Source: Streptomyces sp. NRRL B-1140 (GTDB lineage Bacteria; Actinomycetota; Actinomycetes; Streptomycetales; Streptomycetaceae). Taken from it: 64,000 bases of DNA. Every line of letters begins with the position of its first letter. The stretch's first letter is position 1. This document shows, one piece after another, positions 59,009 through 64,000 of this stretch. Under the pieces are notes generated by a model that had not been told where the DNA came from, did no database searches, and saw nothing but the letters and a program-made list of their open reading frames with translations. The position numbers were made by a program, and so were the translations under genes. Location of the stretch: NCBI RefSeq assembly GCF_001280065.1, contig NZ_LGEA01000091.1:310001-374000 (forward strand), written 5' to 3'.

Positions 59009-60355
59009 ATGAGTGACTACCGGCGCATCGCCGACCGCATCGCCGACGACATCGCCACCGGACGGCTGCGGCCCGGCCAACGGCTGCCGCCGCAGCGGGC
59101 GTTCGCCCGGCGGCGGGGCATCGCCTCCTCGACGGCCGGGCGGGTCTACGGCGAACTCGTGCGCCGCGGCCTGGTCGTCGGCGAGGTCGGGCGCGGCACC
59201 TTCGTACGGGCCGCACCGGCCGGGCCGACGGGGCAGGCGCTCGTCGAGCCCGCCCCGGTCGCCACCCCCGTCAACCTGGAGCTCAACTACCCTGCCGCAC
59301 CCGGCCAGCCGGAACTGCTCGCCCCGGTGCTCGCGCCGCTGCTGCGTCCCGACGTGCTGGCCGAGGCGCTGTCACCGGCCGCCGCCACCGGCACCGCGGC
59401 CGCCCGGGAGGCCGCGGCCTCGGTGCTCACCACCCCGGGCTGGCGTCCCGCCCCGGAGCGGCTGCTGTTCACCGGCAACGCCCGGCAGGCGATCGCCGCG
59501 GTCCTGGCCTCGCTGGTCCGGCCGGGCGGCCGGGTCGGGGTGGAGCAGCTGACGTACCCGCTGGTCAAGGAGATCGCGTCGCGGCTCGGCATCACCCTGG
59601 TGCCGCTGGCCGGGGACGCGGCCGGGCTGCTCCCGGAGGCCGTCGCCGCCGCGCACCGCACGGCCCCGCTGTCCGCCCTCTACCTGCAGCCGACGCTGCA
59701 CAACCCGACGTCCCGGACGACGAGCCGGCCGCGGCTGCTGCAACTCGCCCAGCTGCTCCACGACCTGAACCTGCCCGTGGTGGAGGACCGCATCTGGTCC
59801 TTCCTCCGGGAGCCCGGTGATCCGCTCGCCGTGCACGCCCCGGCGCTCACCCACGTCGTCGACGGGCTCTCCAAGCGGGTCGCCCCGGGGCTCACCGTCG
59901 GCTTCCTCGTCGTGCCCCCGCACCGGGTTGCCGCCGTGGCCGACGCCGTGCGGTCGGGCGGCTGGAGCGCGGGACGGTTCGCGCTGGAGGCAGCCGTGCG
60001 ATGGGCCGGGGAGGGGACGGTGGCGCGGCTGGTGGCGGCCAAGCGGGCGGACGCCGCACGACGGCAGCGGATCCTCGCCGAGGAGCTCACCGGCTTCGCC
60101 GTAAGGTCCGATCCGGCGTCCTCCTTCGCCTGGTGGGAGCTGCCCGCCCCGTGGCGCGCCGACACCTTCACGGCCGCCGCCGCCGCGCACGGCATCGCCG
60201 TCACGCCCGGGCCCGCCTTCGCCGTCGCCTCCGGGCACACCCCCGACGCCGTCAGGCTCGGCCTCGCGTCGGCTCCGGAACCGGATCTGCGGCGGGCACT
60301 GCGGACCCTCGCGCACGTCGCCGCGCGGCGAGCCGGGGACCGTACCGGCCCGTGA
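59009..60355 (+). CDS. MocR/GabR-type regulator (GntR HTH fused to class I aminotransferase domain)
   Basis: 448 residues. The winged helix (about 1-72) has RLRPGQRLPPQRAFARRRGI. The rest is an aminotransferase fold; PLP-lysine is K289 in DGLSKRVAPG. ATG 59009 has GGGGGAG upstream. Two exact 11-bp direct repeats upstream (58956-58989) are the probable operator, and the divergent alpha/beta hydrolase the likely target. PLP or its adduct with an amine probably acts as effector. The 3' end overlaps the convergent membrane-protein gene by 104 bp. Confidence 0.9.
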   Translation: MSDYRRIADRIADDIATGRLRPGQRLPPQRAFARRRGIASSTAGRVYGELVRRGLVVGEVGRGTFVRAAPAGPTGQALVEPAPVATPVNLELNYPAAPGQPELLAPVLAPLLRPDVLAEALSPAAATGTAAAREAAASVLTTPGWRPAPERLLFTGNARQAIAAVLASLVRPGGRVGVEQLTYPLVKEIASRLGITLVPLAGDAAGLLPEAVAAAHRTAPLSALYLQPTLHNPTSRTTSRPRLLQLAQLLHDLNLPVVEDRIWSFLREPGDPLAVHAPALTHVVDGLSKRVAPGLTVGFLVVPPHRVAAVADAVRSGGWSAGRFALEAAVRWAGEGTVARLVAAKRADAARRQRILAEELTGFAVRSDPASSFAWWELPAPWRADTFTAAAAAHGIAVTPGPAFAVASGHTPDAVRLGLASAPEPDLRRALRTLAHVAARRAGDRTGP

Positions 60356-61220
60356 CCCAGGTGCACGCCGCGACCGCCAGCCCCAGGACGCACAGCAGCC
60401 AGGACACCGTGCGCAGGGTGGCCGTGAGGGCGTCGTAGACGGCTCCCGCGGCCGGGCGGTGCAGGGCGTCGGGCAGGTCGGCGAGGGTGAGGCGGCGGCC
60501 GATCGCGACGGCCAGGACCAGCAGCGCGCCGCCCAGCGCCGTACCCAGCCCGAGGGCGGTGACCGCGCGGCGGCGGCAGGCGGCGACGGCGATCCCGGCG
60601 ACCGCGAGGACGGCGGCGGTGAGCGGCAGCCAGAAGGCGGCGGTGTCCAGCACGTGGTACCCCTTGCGCAGTCGGTCCGCGTCGTCGGCCGGGAGCACCG
60701 GGATCCGCGTGTGCGTGACCGGGATGCGGCGGGCGAACGGCACGTGGTCGTCGGCGAGTTGCCGTTTGAATCGGGTGATGACGGGAGCGGGGTCGACGGT
60801 GACGGGGGTGCCCTTGGCGCCGTCGTCGCGCAGGGCGCGCAGCACCGCGTCGTGAACGGCCCGGTTCGCCGCGTCCCAGGCCGCGCGATACGCCTCGGTG
60901 CGGGTGAAGGAGCGCGCCGCGTCGTGCACGAAGGGCCCGGCCGCCCCGTGCAGCGGGCCGGTGCCGGCCCGGCGTCCGGCCTCCCGCAGGACACCGTCCC
61001 CGACGGCGTCCGCGACCGCGCGCCGCACGTCCGGGTCGGTGGCGAGCGGTGCCATCGTCCGGACGTAGCGGCCGGTGTCGGTGAGTCCGTGGGCCGCCCA
61101 GGAGGCGAGCGCCCCGAACGGCACGAGGAGGCACGCGAGGAGCAGCAGAACGGCCGACAGGACGTTCCGCGATCGTGGGGGCGCCTTCCCGGCCAGGGGC
61201 GCCCGGTCGCGCTCGGACAC
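60252..61220 (-). CDS. Four-helix membrane protein with extracellular helical domain, unknown function
   Basis: About 322 residues from GTG 61220, whose Shine-Dalgarno is too close (GGAAGG abutting); TTG 61232 is possible. One membrane helix (NVLSAVLLLLACLLVPFGALASW) comes first, then an extracytoplasmic helical region of about 150 residues (TDTGRYVRTMAPLATDPDVRRAVADA), then three more helices (WLPLTAAVLAVAGIAVA, GLGTALGGALLVLAVAIG, TVSWLLCVLGLAVAACTWV). The TDTGRYVxTMxPLAxDPxV pattern is a frequent actinobacterial membrane-protein signature of unknown role. Its 3' end overlaps the MocR gene on the other strand. Confidence 0.65.
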   Translation of the reverse strand: MSERDRAPLAGKAPPRSRNVLSAVLLLLACLLVPFGALASWAAHGLTDTGRYVRTMAPLATDPDVRRAVADAVGDGVLREAGRRAGTGPLHGAAGPFVHDAARSFTRTEAYRAAWDAANRAVHDAVLRALRDDGAKGTPVTVDPAPVITRFKRQLADDHVPFARRIPVTHTRIPVLPADDADRLRKGYHVLDTAAFWLPLTAAVLAVAGIAVAACRRRAVTALGLGTALGGALLVLAVAIGRRLTLADLPDALHRPAAGAVYDALTATLRTVSWLLCVLGLAVAACTWVTGRYGPRLAARRRARGSAVPAADPVPEPTRGRA

Positions 61221-61383
61221 CCTTCCAGGCAAGACGCACCGGGCCTGACCCGCGAGCGCTGCGACGCCGTCCGGCCGCCCGCCTGCCGTGCCGCGGGGCC
61301 GTGCCACCTGCGAGAAACGGTTTCGCGGGAGCGCTCCGGCGGGACCCCCCGAACGGGTGTCCCGAGTGGTGTCCCGAGCCTCT

Positions 61384-61824
61384 TCAGCCGATGCGCCGGC
61401 CCGCGGCGTCCTCGTGCGTGTAGTAGCGGTAGAACACCATCGCGAAGACGGCTGCCCCCACCACCAGCCCCAGGCCGCTGGAGCTGTACACGGACGCACC
61501 GGACTGGCTGTACAGGAAGCCGACCGCACAGCCCGAGAAGACGAACCAGCACACCGCGTGCAGCTCACGGGGCAGCAGCGGCGCCAGCGCGCACACGGCG
61601 GCGAACACCAGGGCGAACACGAGCGCCGTGACGAAGCCGAACAGCAGGTTCCAGCCGGTGATGGGCCCGGCGTCGCGCCGGATGGCAGCGGCCCAGTAGC
61701 CGTAGGTGAGCCCGAGCACGATGGGCAGGCCGACCTTCACGGCGAGGTGGACCCGCGGGCCGAAGACGTCGGGCCTGCGCCGGGGCATGGTCATCGTGCG
61801 TGAGACGGGTGCCGCGTGAGCCAT
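61384..61824 (-). CDS. Four-TM membrane protein, unknown function
   Basis: 146 residues from ATG 61824 with a strong GAGGAG. After a basic N-terminus (SRTMTMPRRRPDVFGPRVH) come about four membrane helices (VGLPIVLGLTYGYWAAA, LLFGFVTALVFALVFAAVCAL, AVCWFVFSGCAVGFLY, GLGLVVGAAVFAMVFYRYY). The C-terminus THEDAAGRRIG is cytosolic. No family recognised. It diverges from the caspase-like cassette (62047 onward) and may share its promoter region. Confidence 0.7.
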   Translation of the reverse strand: MAHAAPVSRTMTMPRRRPDVFGPRVHLAVKVGLPIVLGLTYGYWAAAIRRDAGPITGWNLLFGFVTALVFALVFAAVCALAPLLPRELHAVCWFVFSGCAVGFLYSQSGASVYSSSGLGLVVGAAVFAMVFYRYYTHEDAAGRRIG

Positions 61825-62046
61825 GACAGCTCTCCTCTCTGTCCCTGCCCCTGCAACCAGCGCACACCGGCGCGCGGCCCGTGGCAAGTCGGCGGAGCGG
61901 ACCGGACCGTGGACGCTGCCGTTGCGGCGCCCTCAGCGGACCGGGGCAGAAGCCCCCGAAGGCGGACGTTTGCGGTCCTGGGGCCCACCTTTGCAGCCGC
62001 AGCGGTTACCGTGCTGACGTACGTGATCGACACAGGGGGTGGGGCG

Positions 62047-63108
62047 ATGCCCGGAACCGTGCTGCTGCTGGCGGCCTCGCCGGTGGGCAAGGGGCGCCTG
62101 GTGGACGCCGCCTCCGTGCTCCCCGTCCTCGCCGCCGTGGCGCCCGCCGTGCTGTCCGGCACCGAGACCGCCAACGTCGTGGAGCTCGCCGACCCGCTGG
62201 AGCCGCAGGCCGTCCTGACCCGGCTGCGCGCCGCCGCCGCGGCCCCCGGTCCGCTCACCGTGTACGTCACCGGCCAGCTCCAGCTCGACCGCCGCCAGCG
62301 CCTGCCCCACCTCGCGCTGGCCCGCACCACCCCCTCCACCGCCCGCTACACCGCCTTCCCCTGGCACTGGTTCCGGGAGGAGCTGCGGCTCAGGCCCGCC
62401 GGCGCCACCACCCTCCTGCTCGACCTGCACGCCGACGCCGAGACCTGGGAGCTGCTGCGGAGCACCCCGCTGGACTCGGGGCGGGGCAACGCCGTCCACG
62501 GGCGGATCGCGCCCCCGCCGTCCCGACGCGGCGTCGCGCAGCCGGCGTACATGAAGGCCGTCGCGACGATCCTGCGCAGCGGGTTCCGGCCGCCCGTCGA
62601 GCAGTTGCACCAGCAGGCCCTGACCCGGATCGCGCCGGAGAGCGCGGGCAAGGACCTGGTGCTGAGCACGCCCGGCCCGGCCGCAGGGGATCCGCACGCC
62701 GCCATCACCGCCGCCGTCCAGTCCGGCCGGCACGCCGACGCCGACGCGCTCGCCGCCCGGCACGAACAGGCCGCCGTCACCGGCCACGGGCCCGCGTCCG
62801 AGGAGGCCCTGCACTGGGCCGAAGTGCGGGCCGACCTCGCGATGTTCGCCGGGGACGCGTCCCGCAGCTGCCGCACCTGGCTGATGATCGCCACCGCCCG
62901 CCTGAACGCCGGGCAGGCCCCGGACGCCCCCGCCGTCGAGGCCGCCGTGGACCGGGCGCACCACCAGTGGGGCCAGGTACGCGAGCCGGCCCCGGCCCGC
63001 GAACTGGGCGCCGCGCTCGCCGCGTTGCGCGGGCGGGTGCCCGGGCGGCGCGAAGGGGCGCTGGACCATGTGCAGCGGCAGCTGAGGCAGTTGCAGACCC
63101 AGGGCTGA
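62047..63108 (+). CDS. Hypothetical protein with a degenerate caspase-like N-terminal domain (inferred)
   Basis: 353 residues. ATG 62047 follows GGGGGTGGGG; in-frame GTG codons upstream are possible. The N-terminal ~165 residues follow the strand order of a caspase fold: VLLLAAS, PLTVYVTGQLQ (where an active caspase has GH-G), a helix FPWHWFREELRLR, and TTLLLDLHADA (where the catalytic Cys would be in D-x-C). His and Cys appear replaced by Gln and His, so it would be inactive. The C-terminal half is helical and Ala-rich, TPR-like. It lies 106 bp before EACC1 and a true caspase gene. The caspase relation is my inference from pattern and context. Confidence 0.55.
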   Translation: MPGTVLLLAASPVGKGRLVDAASVLPVLAAVAPAVLSGTETANVVELADPLEPQAVLTRLRAAAAAPGPLTVYVTGQLQLDRRQRLPHLALARTTPSTARYTAFPWHWFREELRLRPAGATTLLLDLHADAETWELLRSTPLDSGRGNAVHGRIAPPPSRRGVAQPAYMKAVATILRSGFRPPVEQLHQQALTRIAPESAGKDLVLSTPGPAAGDPHAAITAAVQSGRHADADALAARHEQAAVTGHGPASEEALHWAEVRADLAMFAGDASRSCRTWLMIATARLNAGQAPDAPAVEAAVDRAHHQWGQVREPAPARELGAALAALRGRVPGRREGALDHVQRQLRQLQTQG

Positions 63109-63214
63109 GCCGTGTCCGTCGTGTGCGCCTGGCGTGAAGGGGGCGTGCAATGGCTTGCGCGGGTCACGTCACGGGTCTGCCGCCGGGGCCCGCCCCGGTG
63201 TCATGATGTCGGGC

Positions 63215-63568
63215 ATGACAGAGGGGGACGAAGTGGCTGTCTTAGGCGTGCGCGTACGGCTGGGCGCCGGCGCGACCGTGGATGACGTCAGAGCTCTGAA
63301 GACCTGGCTGGAGCGCGACGAACCACTGGAGAAACTGGTCTCCGGACAACACCTGCGCATCCAGGCGCAGCCCGCCACGGACGGCACCCCGGGGCGGCTC
63401 GGGCCCGACCTCGAACTCGTGCTGAAACTCCTCGGTGACGTCGTCACGATCGTGGCACTCACCGAGTACACCACCCGCGCGGTCAAGACCTGGACCAACA
63501 ACCGCCGCAGGCTGCAGGGCGGCGATCCCGAGCCGCAGATCCGCCCGCTGGACCCCGACGGGGAGTAG
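63215..63568 (+). CDS. Effector-associated constant component EACC1
   Basis: 117 residues. MTEGDEVAVLGVRVRLGAGA and the helical core (LRIQAQPATDGTPGRLGPDLELVLKLLGDVVTIVALTEYTTRAVKTW in outline) match EACC1, a small protein described with multi-component NTP-dependent conflict systems in actinobacteria. Codon 10 is TTA (63242-63244), translated only by the bldA tRNA, so expression should be developmentally timed. ATG 63215 has in-frame ATGs at 63203 and 63206 that are also possible. Its stop codon lies 4 nt before the caspase GTG, so the two are an operon. Confidence 0.75.
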   Translation: MTEGDEVAVLGVRVRLGAGATVDDVRALKTWLERDEPLEKLVSGQHLRIQAQPATDGTPGRLGPDLELVLKLLGDVVTIVALTEYTTRAVKTWTNNRRRLQGGDPEPQIRPLDPDGE

Positions 63569-63572
63569 GGCG

Positions 63573-64000
63573 GTGAGCCGCTTCGACCCGCGCCGCAAGG
63601 TGAACCGGGCGCTGCTGGCCGGTGTGTCGGAGTACGACCACACCGCCCCGGACGACGCCCAGGGCGTGAACGGCCAGCTCCCGGCCGTGCGGCGCAACCG
63701 CAGGGCACTGGAGGACGCGCTGCGCCGGGGCGGGGTGTTCGGCGCGGGTGAGGTGCGCACCCTGGCCTCGCCGGCCCCGGACGACTTCACGGTGGAGCTG
63801 CGCCGCGCCTGCCGTGACGCCGAGGGGCTGCTGCTGCTCTACTTCGCCGGGCACGCCGTCACCTCCACCTCCGGCAGCGAACTGCACCTCCAGATGCGTA
63901 CCGCCCGCGTCCTCACGGGCGACGGGCTGCCCGGCTCGGTGAGTTTCAGCGAGGTGCTCGGCGAGCTCGTCGAGAGCCGTGCCCAGCAGGTGGTGGTGAT
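63573..64000 (+). CDS. Caspase-family protein, N-terminal part (runs off the right edge)
   Basis: The frame opens at GTG 63573 and is still open at the edge: 142 residues. VNRALLAGVSEYDHTAPDDA and LPAVRRNRRALEDALRRGGVF are the first strand and helix of the metacaspase/caspase fold. The catalytic His is H94 in LLLYFAGHA. The window ends at QQVVVI, which should be the strand just before the catalytic Cys. Upstream EACC1 and this gene form a pair known from caspase-centred conflict systems, in which the peptidase cleaves a host or partner protein on activation. The C-terminal sensor or effector domain lies outside the window. Confidence 0.82.
   Translation, partial: MSRFDPRRKVNRALLAGVSEYDHTAPDDAQGVNGQLPAVRRNRRALEDALRRGGVFGAGEVRTLASPAPDDFTVELRRACRDAEGLLLLYFAGHAVTSTSGSELHLQMRTARVLTGDGLPGSVSFSEVLGELVESRAQQVVV

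Overview
The window is about 72% G+C, uses GTG and TTG starts freely, has strong third-position G/C bias, and carries two exact Streptomyces-type parS sites. It is a core-chromosome segment of a Streptomyces. Gene order (two bkd operons, paired Ser/Thr kinases, a K15-type DD-peptidase, aspS, metG, snpA) matches from memory the S. coelicolor SCO383x to SCO377x interval read in reverse. The parS density fits a position on the oriC-proximal arm. No rRNA, tRNA, CRISPR array or complete insertion sequence was found.

Layout. 1-3.3 kb: a phenylacetate-type module, with a partial paaN diverging from paaH and a TetR regulator around a palindromic operator. 3.3-7.6 kb: bkdR (Lrp/AsnC) diverging from a bkdABC operon (E1alpha, E1beta, E2). 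7.7-11.2 kb: a mobA-like gene, moeA and a K+ channel, overlapping head to tail, with a parS over the last junction. 11.3-14.3 kb: a DrrAB-like ABC exporter and a quinone oxidoreductase. 14.3-19.4 kb: a secreted/anchored protein, the proteasome activator bpa and two divergent Ser/Thr kinases. 19.4-23.5 kb: a second complete bkdABC operon. 23.7-30.7 kb: a DUF1906 glycoside-hydrolase-like protein, a Tat-exported protein, a DD-carboxypeptidase, a GntR-MFS pair and a methyltransferase. 30.8-38.3 kb: small metabolic enzymes, an M18 aminopeptidase, an acyl-CoA dehydrogenase and a lipoprotein intradiol dioxygenase. 38.5-46.7 kb: pirin, a Bro-N protein, a PAS-GAF-PP2C-ATPase phosphatase, a second parS, aspS and a Tat dioxygenase. 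46.8-48.5 kb: a decayed island with a truncated ATPase fragment and an amber-interrupted Rpn-type nuclease gene. 48.5-58.9 kb: metG, a vWA protein, a PHO-box-preceded phoX, snpR/snpA, a nuclease-fold protein and a hydrolase. 59-64 kb: a MocR regulator, membrane proteins and, at the right edge, a caspase/EACC1 cassette running off the window.

How the parts may work together. The two bkd operons supply branched-chain acyl-CoA starters for branched fatty acids and polyketides; neither carries an E3 gene. One operon shares a TetR-like operator sequence with the paa module, which suggests joint control of acyl-CoA catabolism. bpa and the kinases are signalling and proteostasis genes. The most unusual system is at 62.0-64.0 kb: a degenerate caspase-like protein, an EACC1 gene with a TTA (bldA-dependent) codon at position 10, and a caspase-family protease. 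This resembles a developmentally gated conflict or cell-death module.
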